Part shown: positions 12,001 to 21,212 of the stretch, piece by piece
Layout: each line of letters begins with the position of its first letter
How positions within the stretch are numbered: position 1 is the stretch's first letter
Notes under the pieces: model-generated
Told to the model about the DNA's origin: nothing
Seen by the model: only the letters and a program-made list of their open reading frames with translations
The model's database searches: none
NCBI RefSeq assembly: GCF_036370855.1
Contig: NC_088105.1
Location: 14,203,619 to 14,267,618, forward strand
Origin: Dromaius novaehollandiae
Taxonomy: Eukaryota > Chordata > Aves > Casuariiformes > Dromaiidae
Reading direction: 5' to 3'
DNA length: 64,000 nucleotides
Program-made: the position numbers and the translations under genes

Positions 12001-13891
12001 AATTGGGTGGCAGCGGCTGCATCTACTCTGCCGCTGAGCTTTCTGAAGGCAAGAAACATTTATGGTAGGGTCAATACCAGCTATCATATTTCTGGCAGGA
12101 AATATTTCATGTATTTTGTCACTCTTGCTCTTATCAAATTAGGCATATGTATGAGCACCATACACATACTGTTACATATCTGTATCGTTATAGACATATA
12201 TACGCATACACACACACATACCTACTCCTAACACTGGCACCTCGATCTCCGGTGAGTCACTGATTCAAAGTGCAGAGCAGCTGGCTAGGGCTTCGGTCTG
12301 GCGCAGAGAAGAGCCTGAGTGGATTTAGCACAACCCCCTTGGCCTTCCCCAGAGTAAAAATGAACACGCACCTCCCAAAAGACCCCCAGAAACAGCCCCT
12401 GTGCCCTCAGCCTGTGCCCTCCTCTGCAGAGCCCTGGGGCGACCCTGGCTGTCGATGCAGGTGGTGGGTCTCGTGCTCCACGTGGTGGCCAGGGGTCCCA
12501 GCCCCGCTGCCGTGGGGCAAGGCAACCCCATGCTGCAGCACGGTGGTCCCTGGTGCCCAGCTCAGCTTTGGGCATCCCCGGCTCTTGCCTGGGGCCACGG
12601 AGAGCCGAGGTCCCTGATGTGGCTTGGCCCCCCCTGCTTGCTGCTCCCCTCCCACCCTGGGCATTATTTGCTCTGTGTTATCTGGTTAATTCAGCAACCC
12701 CGATCTCCCCTGGCCTGTCAAGGCTCCCTGCATGCTGGCAGCGGGATGACCTGCCCCAGCTCAGCCTTGGCGGCTGCTGCACCACAAGGTAGCGGTGGGA
12801 GCTGCTGCGCACCGGTGGGAGCTGCTGCGCACAAGGCTGAGCACGTCCGAGCGCTCACCCAGACCCTCCCCGCACCTTGACCATGTGTTGAAGTGCCCCG
12901 GCTGGAAGGTGCCGACTGCCACGGCCAAGGATCAGACAATGGTCACCACGCGAGATGGCCTCCCTTCACAACTGAGTAGTTATTTTTCAGTTTGAAGTTC
13001 TCCTGTGTGATGTCCACTAGCAAGATCTCCATTGCATGGTGAAGACATGGGACATTGGTGTGCACTGAGGAACTGGTTATGTTAATTCATATTCCTGTAC
13101 CAGTCAGTAATCCATATATAAACATATTTCTACTACTATCTTGATGAACTATTTATTTATTTTGTCTCTGTGCAGTAAGGTGCAACATTTACTCACTGCA
13201 GCAGGGAACTGAGCGAGAGCCGGCCCTGCTCACCCTGCACCCAGGCTGCCTTCAGCCAGCAGCTCCATGCAGCTGAGCTAAAATGTGTTCCCTTCTGGAG
13301 CTCTGGCCAGGAAAACATCCTCCTGGGCAAGGGGGAAAGGCTCCCCTGAGGCTTCCCTGGCACGGAGCAGGACAGGCTCTGCTTGTGCCAGCCGCAGTGC
13401 GGCACCGCTCCTTGGATGGGGCTGCAGCTGGGCTCCCGGGCAGCCACGACCCCCTCCGCTGAATATAACTGAAGTAACTAAAGTATCAGAAATAACTGAA
13501 AGGGACCGGGTTCCTCTGAACAGGATATCTGATAGATAAAATGGCTGTTTCACCTCTCCATGATTTAAAACAATCTTGGAGTGAAGCCATTTGTAAAATG
13601 ACTTTTTAAAGTAACCTGAGTCAATGAGTTGTATCTGTGCATATTCTTTGGTTCACAGAACGACATTTTGGAAGGGACTAATGCAAATATCTTTTATTTA
13701 GAATGTATTTGTCCTTAATTTAAGTATCGATACATTTTTTTTCAAGAGTTATCAGGAGTTCCCAGTACCAGGGGAAAATAAAACATAGCCATGTGCTTGG
13801 CAGCTTCAGAGCTGACCGAGATCCTTAGCAAGCCTAGGCTGGAGCCTCCATCTCCTAGCTCAACATGCAGGCTAGTATGTTTAAATGAGCT

Positions 13892-13908
13892 AATAAACAC
13901 AAAATAAA
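13892..13908 (+). terminator. candidate distal RGS5 poly(A) signals
   Basis: Two AATAAA hexamers, at 13892 and 13903, in AT-rich sequence. They are the last + strand cluster before the - strand signal for RGS4. They are candidates only, because upstream hexamers also exist and one more lies at about 14270. Confidence 0.35.
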
Positions 13909-14186
13909 GCGAGTACTAAAAGAGATGTTTCTCTGCGGGCCTGGAAGGGTCTACTGTGAAAACCACAACCTTCTCCTGCCATGACAAAACCCCGGTGTGG
14001 CAAATGCTGTCCAGACTGGGATGCAGAGTGAGGAATACACGGTTGTCAGAGCAGCTCTATCCAAACTAAGGAAAGATCAAGCACTGGGGCGAGCAGGACC
14101 TGCAGCCACCGGTCTGCTCAGAGCAGGCACTTCCAGATGCTCACTGGAAATGTCTGGTACCTCCAGCCCAGATGGCAAGCTCAGCA

Positions 14187-14192
14187 TTTATT
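14187..14192 (-). terminator. RGS4 poly(A) signal
   Basis: This AATAAA on the - strand (TTTATT on +) is the first such hexamer I find downstream of the RGS4 stop, giving a 3' UTR of about 1.2 kb at 14170-15400. It faces the candidate RGS5 signals about 280 bp away. Confidence 0.55.
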
Positions 14193-15400
14193 CCTTCTGC
14201 CTCCAAGTGCAGGTCAGTGTCAGGTCCCAAGGCCCCTGAGTGAAACCCAAATCTAACCACAGTGATTAAAAAATAAATAGCCCTCTGGCAGAGCCCAGGA
14301 GTAGTAAGGAGACTGACACATTCCTCTTACCACCTTCAGGGAAAAAACGAGTAATGCTACTACTGCATTACAGACTGACATAAATAATAAAAGTATTCAG
14401 TATCAAGTACTCCCATGCATGGCCTCTGCTGCTCAGCTGGTGTGGTAGTGATCCTGTCCCAATCACAAACTGCTTCAGACAAGCCAAGGCAGGCAAACAT
14501 GAATTTAGATGGTCCCCCCCCCAGAGTTAGTTAATATACACTTGCCAGTCTGGGAGGGAAGGAATTTCTGCTCTGCTTGGTCATGGTATTAGGAAGGTCT
14601 TTTCAATCAGAGAGCATGAAGGACAGGATTATTATTGAAGGAATGAACCTTTCCCAAAATAATAGCTCTGTACAGCCTTAGGAAAGATCCTTGGCCAGCA
14701 TAAATTAGCTGCTATAGTGGGAAAAGCAGCCATGGGGGAGAGCTTTCATACAACTTTGGCTGTAATGACCAAGGGAGGCTGTTTGCTACTCTGGAAAGTT
14801 TGGGTGTCCCTTTAAGAGGAGGTAGGAGCTATTCCTAAGTCTGACTAGCATAATGCAACACAGCTTGAGTTCTGAGCAAATACTACTGAAAGCCTGGATA
14901 TTCAGGAGCTATACGAACAGCTAAGGTCCAGAGAAAGTTCTTTTTACTTAAGCTTTTGCTGATTATAAAGGGGGAGATCACAGTCCCCAACACTTCCCCT
15001 TAGCTTCCTCTTTCCCCTGCTCCTTTCTAGGTGTCTCATTGCAACGTTGCACGTCTAGACTCTTTGTGGTTAGTGCTAGGTTTGAGTGTGTGCACCTCTT
15101 CCCAACAGCACCAGCCCACCTGGGCTCGTAATGCACATCAAAAACACAGCAGACACGCAATGATTTCACCCAGCTTCATGTCCAACAGACTCCAGGGCTC
15201 CTACACAGACGGAGTCACAGGAGGGTTTGCTACACAAACTGAGCCTGGCTTGGGTTACAAATGCTGACTGTTGCATGACATGGGACACAACTGGGATATT
15301 AGACAGCTACTGGAGACAGCTCTGCTGCTTCATGCCAATGAATGCTTTTGCTGCCATATATTCCTGCAAGAGCCCTGCCTGCCCTTGGCTTGCTGCAGGT

Positions 15401-15652
15401 TCAGGCGCACTGAGAGACAACGTTAGAGTTGCAGTCTAAGGTGTGAGCATGGGTTCTTTTGCAGTTTTCAGGCCCACAGCCAGCAGCAGGTGGGCTCACA
15501 AAGTCCAGGTAGAAGTGGGACTTGAGGAAACGGCGGTAAGAATCCTTCTCCATGAGGGTGAATATTTTTCTCTGAGCCTCATCAAAGCAGGACAGTGTAG
15601 GCTCTAGCATATTCCTGCTTGTCTTGTCCCGTGTGCATGAATCCAGGTTCAC
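15401..15652 (-). CDS. RGS4: RGS4 coding exon 5 and stop
   Basis: 252 nt with an acceptor ending GGCCTGCAG on the - strand. It encodes VNLDSCTR (Asn128), [20 protein letters not shown] and a tail of about 35 residues containing several cysteines and ending SQCA. The tail is where this protein differs most from human RGS4. Confidence 0.96.
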   Translation of the reverse strand: MNLDSCTRDKTSRNMLEPTLSCFDEAQRKIFTLMEKDSYRRFLKSHFYLDFVSPPAAGCGPENCKRTHAHTLDCNSNVVSQCA

Positions 15653-18600
15653 CTGCAGGCCAGAGGGACAGCATAAATAGCATCTGTCCCAGAAGCAGCT
15701 AGCATAGGTAAGTAGAGTCCAACAATCCCCACCGAGTGTGCTTACGCTTTCCTTGAGGGGCAGTGGTCTGAAATGGCCATCTGACAACGTGCAGTCTTGG
15801 CAGAATGTGTGCAGCCAGCTGCCAGTGACTGGCACATACGCCTCTGGGGGCAATCAGCCAGTAAACTCAACTAATTGCACAGGAGCAGCCAGAACACTAA
15901 GGAATCTTATTCCTCAAAGGCTCTTCCCACTTCAGTATGTGGGATAGCCATGTGGTTGTTAACTGAACGCCCCTTCGCTCTGCCCAAGTTTAATTTTAAA
16001 GCAAGGAAAATGGCATCATTCCCTTGCTAATGAGAACAGGAGCAGCACCCTTCAACTTCTGTGACACTACTAGACCCCTATTCCCCTGTGTTTCTCACCT
16101 GGTTCAGGATTTGGGGTGATGCCTATGGTCAGGAATGTTCTCTATGAGATGGTGCACATACCTCTTTCGTTGCCTGCACAGAGATGAACTCATCGTAGAT
16201 CTTTCTGGCCTTCGGGCTGAGCTTGGCTGGTGACTTGGTTTTCTTGTAATCCTCACAACTGACCCAGAACTCAATGTTTTCTTCACTGTACTCAGATTTG
16301 AGGAAAGCCCGGAAAGCAGCCAGTCCTCCTACAGATTGTTTAGAGGAAAACCAGAGCAGATCAGACTGTTGGTTCCTGTGACTAGAAGTGCCTGTGAACT
16401 CCAATGCCTCAGAAAACAGCAATGCTGGGTTCTCTCTCCTAGAGCTGCATGAGCACCTCCCCCGCTGCAGGCAGCCGGGACGCCTGTCCGCCTCCACGGC
16501 AGTCACTTGTGCAGGCTGAGGGAAGCTGGAATTCAGACAGGCCCCAAAGGGATGTCACGCGTGGGTCCTCAGCTGCCTGCTCCCACACAGTGACCTTCAG
16601 TGACACAGCCAGAACACATGCAAATCACGTGTCCCCAGGAGGCCCTGAGGAGACAGCTAACACGCTGCAGAGTCTCAGGCCATGGGAACGGCGTGAAGGA
16701 AATCTCAAGGACATAAGTTTAGCCTGGAACTGATGGGAAGACAAAGTCTCCCATGGGCTCATCTGGAAACAGTTTCTCCACTCTCTAGCTCTTGTTTAAC
16801 CCGCTATGTGGTCCAGTCTCGGCCCCCCCTAGATCAGCTTGCACAAGGACTAAAACAGGGCACTTGGGAGACCACTGTCTGGGGAGGAAGGAGGGAAGAA
16901 GGGAAACAAGTGTGGCACCACTGTGACCACCACAGCAGGCAGCGTGCAGAATGGAGGTGAGCAGGGAAGCAAGATGAACTAAGCACAACTGTCTGGAGGA
17001 GCACTGCTGACTCCCGGGCAAGCTGCGCAACTTTGACTTAGCTCAATGGATTCTCTTCTCTTGCACGTACAGTGGAAAATGAGACATGTGAGGGTCAGTA
17101 GCAGAGAATCGACTGAAACTGTAAGAAATCTTTTCCTAGCAGGCCAGACGACAGCATGGGAGCCTGCAGAGTTGCCCCTCAGAGCCTTGGGTATAGGGTC
17201 TTTTTTTTTTCCTAATTGGCCTCACAAAAAGAACAGCTTAATAGTAGGCTGAGGCCCCATTCACAATACACTGTGATTATCCCTCGGATCAGACAAACTT
17301 CGTCACCCCTCCCAATGGCCTGGGTGACCAAAGGAGTAACTGCATGCTGCCAGGAGACAAAAAATAACATGTCCCATGCCACCTCCAGGGACTGTTTAGC
17401 ACACTGACTCCCCCTCAACATCTCCAGCAGATGGGCCCTCTCTACTTACTGTCATGATGGATCAAGTTTTCCAAAGAGTCTGCCCACTTTTTGACTTCCT
17501 CTTGGCTAACCCTAAAAGGAGACAAAGGAAGATGTATAGAGAAGGTTTCAGGGGAGTATAGAAAGGACAAATCTGTTTTTTTGTTCAGTACCATCACAAA
17601 GTCTTTTTCCATGATTGTTCAAAGGCACACACATGAGACCAAGAAGGAAATGTCTGCCTGGTTTGCCGGGGACCTCTGGGGATCTCAGATCTAATCTACA
17701 GAAATTCCAGTTTGCATTCCCAGTCACCAGCCAGGGGCTGGAAAGGCATTTTCCTGGAAAAACAGTGGGGGACTTTGTTTATTTTGTTGGCTGACTGCAT
17801 CCTTCTCTGGGGTATGGAGCTGGGATCACTCTTACACATCACATCAGTGAGCTCCAAAGGGTCTGATTTCTTTAACCTGTCAGAGGAACTCTGGTTATAG
17901 AGAAGAGGGAGGAATGTAGGAACTACCATACCACATACAACATGTGCACATCCTGCATTCATCCCCCTACCATAGGGGAGTGGTAAGGTGGCATCCTAGG
18001 GCTCATCTGTTCCAGGGATGTGTCTTAGCTTTTGGAGATCTCCTTAGAGAGGACAACATCTGCTTACACCTCAGTGAGAGCAGTGATACCTTGACAGGCT
18101 GCTCTGTCTGTTTTTTGTGCCAATAACTGCAGTTGTGTGGACCATTGCACAAATCTACCTCAGAGAACCAGTGCTGCTGATTCTGAAATACATAAAGCCA
18201 CACTGGGTCTTGTGATGGCCTTGTTCCCCTGTGCAGGAGACTGCACAGATCTTTCCATATGCGCACATGCTTTGTATCACAGGAATGTTGGTGGGAAGGG
18301 ACCTCGGGAAGTCTCTAGTCCAACCTCCTTCTTGGAAAGGGACTGTCATCAACACTTGAGGAATACTGCCCACACTAGAGTCAGACACGTAGACCTTCAG
18401 CATGTACTGGGAAGCAGCAGCAGCAGCAGAAACGCTAATGAAGTTCAGTTCACTGAAGGAGTAAATAAGCATACTGCAGCTGGCCTGGGCTTAACTACAT
18501 AGCCACATTTGCTCTTACCTTTGAGTAGGAGATATTTTCTCCTTCTTGCCCTGCGAAGAGCTGTAGTCACAGGAATCTGACTTCTGCAGCAAGAAGCCCA

Positions 18601-20971
18601 GACGATGTTTCATGTCTTTGGCACTGAAAAACACAATTCAAGAATGAAATGAAGATAACATGTTACGACTCCCCCCGCAGCCTCTTCTGCCACTATAAGC
18701 TCTTTCAGAGATACTCAGCAACACAAATGCAGGTCACAGTCAGCGCTTCTAGTGCTGACATTTCACTCCTCATGGTTTGTATTTCTGTTACAAGACAAGC
18801 ACCACAGTCAAAGAAAAGTCATTTTTCACTTTCAACAGCACAGCCTTCTTGCTGAGAAGGTCATCAGCCTGGGGGAGGTGATGGCAAAGGGGGAGAAGCT
18901 GCAATATTCCTCCTATTTTTTAGCAGTTAAAAGATTGTGATAGATAGGTACCACCATTCTGTAAATGTGACACACCTCTCTGAATTGATTTGCCCAGCTA
19001 CCGAATGTCTGTTTTTTATACACTTACCAAACCATCCCTACAGCCCTTGCCTTCTCCACAACTCATCACCAGGCTGCACCGACAGCCAGGCCTTGCCAGG
19101 CCACCCCACCAAGCAGCTGTCTGTGACACAGAGGGAAAAGGAAGGAAGCAATGGGCTAGGAGCAGAATTATGTGGTGAGATTAGGAGATGAGCCTGGATC
19201 TTCACTAGATCCAGCCCACACTTTGATTGCAAGTTACTCCCTTCTTCTACAGCAAGCTCCTAAGAGGATGCGTGCTTAAAGTTACTCCCTTCTACAGCAA
19301 GCTCCTAAGAGGATGCATGCTGAATTAACCTTTTCAGCATGCTCAGGACAATCACTGACTGGCTGCACAATATAAATACGCAACTGATATTGACCTCAGC
19401 ACCGCTCAGGATTTGCTTTCAATTTAAGAACAATGGTGGCAGCTAATCAATCCTGCTTGCTCAGCGGTGTGAGCCCTGGCCTGCCTCAGGGTGCAATACT
19501 GGTGTAAGGAGGAAATTCACCTCTTGCTCCTCACATCAGAGCTCAGAAAAGACCAGGAAGATGTGCCGCAGGGCTGAGCCCTGGTAGCTGCTCGGCCTCA
19601 CAGCACTGCTTTTTGCTCCACTAGTAGCACTCTGTCAGCAGTCCCAGCTGTATCTTATCTCACTGCCTGCCCTTTCTCATAAATGTTTTCTTAACAACTT
19701 GAGCACACTCAGTTCTGTTTCAGCAATACTAAGGTGAGAGTGAAGGAAACTCACAACTTCTCTAATGCAAGGCTCTTGTGACCAGGACAAATTTAGGCCC
19801 TGATCAGGCAGAAACAGGGAGCTGAGGATGCGCTGGCTCTGCAGTGCCAGACGCCAGTTGCCTTTCTCTGTGATGCTACCTGCTACGAGAAGAACAAGAC
19901 CACTCTGCTCTGCAGGAGGAAGGCAGCACAAGGAAACAAGATGCTGCCATTTGCAGTGAGTTCTGCAACTTCCTGAGAGATGGGGAATCCTGGGGATACC
20001 CTGACAGAGGCTAAAAGATGCCAGTTGTTTTCCTGTGGATTTTTTAAAAGACTTTTCTTTCCTGTCAAAGTTTTCTGCAAATTGGGGGGGGGGGGGGGGG
20101 GCAATATTTTTTCACGACTTTTTCAGCACTTTTTCAAAGTCACCACGAGCAAGGAATTTTTTCGCAGATGACAGCACACCAGGGTACAGCCCGATCCTGC
20201 ACCAGCCCGTACTGTGGTGGCAGTACAGCCCAGCCTGACCCAGGCCACACTGACCGCTGCCGCACACCGGGGCACAGCCCAGCCCAGGCCCACGCCGGCC
20301 CGCAGTACCGTGCGCCGGGGGTACAGCCCGGCCTGGCTCCGCACCCGGGGGTGCAGCCTGACCCCACCGTGGCCCCACGCCGGCTGGTGCTGCACCCAGG
20401 GCCACAGCACCACAGCACCCTGGGCCAGCCCACAGCCCGCTCTGCCTGCCGGCACCTGGGTCTCCGGTAAACAAGTCACCGGTCTTGCCAGGCTCAGCTC
20501 CTGCGTTTGGGCTGGGTTTTGGGGAACAACCCTCCATTTTTGTGAAATCCTGTCCACTTTGCTTCCTCCTCAAAACCAAGAAAAGCGAATTGCTTCCATT
20601 CACTAGAAAAAGGGGGTTCAAAGGAAAAAGGGAGTGCAAAGCCTGCGGCATAAGCAGAGGGCAGCAATATCAAAATACAGCAGTGCTAAGAGCTGCTTGT
20701 TTTGCTGATGGGAAGGGTGGGTTTGGAGTTCCCACAGCTCAGTACAAAACCTTTATGCAATTCTGTTTCTGACTGATAGAAAAAAGCCTGAAAACAAATC
20801 ATTTGTATCTAATCTTACAGAAGAATCAGAGCCAAGGCTGCCACTCCTGCTTCAGACATAAAACACAATACATCAGCCTATCTCCAGACTAACAAGACCA
20901 TAATAGATGCTCAGAAATAAACAGTACCTTTTCAAGCACGTGGCTGGCAGTGCAGCGAGTCCCTTGCACAT
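15401..20971 (-). CDS. RGS4: RGS4, regulator of G-protein signalling 4 (complete, five coding exons)
   Basis: GTPase-activating protein for Gi/o and Gq alpha subunits, mainly neuronal and cardiac in mammals. Coding parts in transcript order: 20971-20928, 18623-18519, 17511-17450, 16328-16162 and 15652-15401. They total 630 nt, giving 209 residues plus TGA (human 205). The N-terminus [15 protein letters not shown] carries Cys2 and Cys12, the known palmitoylation residues; Cys2 also makes the protein an Arg/N-degron substrate in mammals. The helix [15 protein letters not shown] follows. The RGS domain (about 62-178) keeps Glu87, Asn88, Cys95, Asn128, Asp163, Ser164 and Arg167 at human numbers, so the four extra residues lie in the C-terminal tail. 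The tail ends SQCA; human ends PQCA. The start is fixed by the family Met-Cys start, and no other ATG is seen in the predicted short leader. All junctions are GT-AG. Confidence 0.98.
15653..16161 (-). other. RGS4 intron 4
   Basis: A 509-bp intron with donor GTATGT and acceptor GGCCTGCAG. No other feature is seen. Confidence 0.85.
16162..16328 (-). CDS. RGS4: RGS4 coding exon 4 (RGS domain core)
   Basis: 167 nt. It encodes [17 protein letters not shown] and then [12 protein letters not shown] to SVQATKE. Glu87 and Asn88 are G-alpha contacts, and Cys95 is the internal palmitoylation and regulatory cysteine. The first two bases (GA) complete an arginine codon started in exon 3. Confidence 0.97.
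16329..17449 (-). other. RGS4 intron 3
   Basis: 1121 bp, bounded by GTAAGT and an acceptor ending AATCTGTAG. I see nothing further in it. Confidence 0.8.
17450..17511 (-). CDS. RGS4: RGS4 coding exon 3
   Basis: 62 nt. It encodes [20 protein letters not shown] and is flanked by an acceptor ending CTCCTTTTAG and donor GTAAGT. Its length and phase match exon 3 of RGS5 and RGS18. Confidence 0.96.
17512..18518 (-). other. RGS4 intron 2
   Basis: 1007 bp, donor GTAAGA to acceptor CTCCTTTTAG. It contains a CR1-like fragment at about 18270-18345. Confidence 0.8.
18270..18345 (+). mobile_element. CR1-like LINE remnant
   Basis: The string GGTGGGAAGGGACCTC, followed by AGTCTCTAGTCCAACCTCC, resembles the familiar CR1 3' segment (TTGGAAGGGACCT followed by TCTAGTCCAACC) found throughout bird and reptile genomes. 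Only a short fragment is recognisable. It sits in RGS4 intron 2 and has no coding capacity. Confidence 0.65.
18519..18623 (-). CDS. RGS4: RGS4 coding exon 2
   Basis: 105 nt. It encodes [18 protein letters not shown] and a serine/lysine-rich linker ending SPTQR. The acceptor ends GTGTTTTTCAG and the donor is GTAAGA. The first base completes Ser15 and the last two bases start Arg50. Confidence 0.96.
19231..19323. repeat. two-copy 48-bp tandem duplication
   Basis: Copy one starts AAGTTACTCCCTTCTTCTAC and copy two starts AAGTTACTCCCTTCTAC at 19279. Both continue with AGCAAGCTCCTAAGAGGATG. The copies differ by a 3-base deletion and a few substitutions, which indicates a fairly recent duplication. 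Confidence 0.93.
20084..20101. repeat. G18 homopolymer
   Basis: An uninterrupted run of 18 G in RGS4 intron 1, on the boundary of a GC-rich block. On the RGS4 sense strand it is a C run. It is likely to be polymorphic and hard to sequence. Confidence 0.98.
20190..20470. repeat. GC-rich imperfect repeat block in RGS4 intron 1
   Basis: Repeated variants of TACAGCCCGGCCTG and CACAGCCCAGCCCAGGCC, interspersed with ACCGGGG and GCCGGC, give a degenerate minisatellite with several CG dinucleotides. It opens long frames on both strands that are not genes. It lies about 0.6-0.9 kb downstream of the RGS4 transcription start. Confidence 0.65.
20928..20971 (-). CDS. RGS4: RGS4 coding exon 1
   Basis: 44 coding nt, [14 protein letters not shown] plus two bases of Ser15, ending AAAAG before donor GTACTG. 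The short exon matches the 44-nt first coding exon of the R4 genes RGS4 and RGS5. No ATG is seen between the predicted transcription start and this one. Confidence 0.96.
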
Positions 20972-21100
20972 CTTGCTCCCAAGGTCAGATCTGTATTCCA
21001 GGAAAAAAAAAATGCAGGAGGCGGCAGAGGCTGCGTGTAGGTCCTTTGCCGGCTGCAGGATTCAGTCTCCTCTCTAAGCCAGCTGCGCCGGCTTGGCTCT

Positions 21101-21110
21101 GTTTTATAGT
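21101..21110 (-). promoter_or_regulatory. RGS4 TATA box
   Basis: ACTATAAAAC on the - strand, 130 bp upstream of the RGS4 ATG. It predicts a transcription start near 21075 and a leader of about 100 nt, a typical spacing for a TATA-driven inducible gene. Confidence 0.72.
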
Positions 21111-21205
21111 CTAGCCCAGACAGCCCAGCAGCAGTGTGTGACCCAGTCAGGAGACAGCTCAGCAGCAGCACCCATCCCCTTTTTGCCCACCCAGGAGGAA
21201 GCTGG

Positions 21206-21212
21206 TGACGTA
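21206..21212. promoter_or_regulatory. CRE-like half site upstream of RGS4
   Basis: TGACGTA, about 95 bp upstream of the RGS4 TATA box. It is a one-base variant of the CREB/ATF half-site family. Its position suggests a role in cAMP or activity-dependent control, but this is motif evidence only. Confidence 0.35.

Larger units (their letters stand above)
8715..13910 (+). other. RGS5 3' UTR and possible long 3' tail
   Basis: There is no coding sequence. AATAAA hexamers on the + strand occur at 10218, 10801, 13777, 13892 and 13903, so the transcript end is not decided by sequence alone. The pair at 13892-13908 is the last cluster before the RGS4 signal on the other strand and suits the long RGS5 3' UTR known in mammals. 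The stretch includes a GC-rich segment at about 9000-9830 with a GGCCAG minisatellite, and an AT-rich, UTR-like part at about 13000-13910. Confidence 0.45.
18624..20927 (-). other. RGS4 intron 1
   Basis: 2.3 kb with donor GTACTG and acceptor TTTTTCAG. It holds a 48-bp tandem duplication at 19231-19323, an 18-G run at 20084-20101 and a GC-rich repeat block at about 20190-20470. Confidence 0.8.

Noticed and set aside
20112..20651. - strand frames up to 179 codons
   Set aside because: They cross the GC-rich repeat block inside RGS4 intron 1. Composition is Gly/Ala/Pro-rich with no domain.
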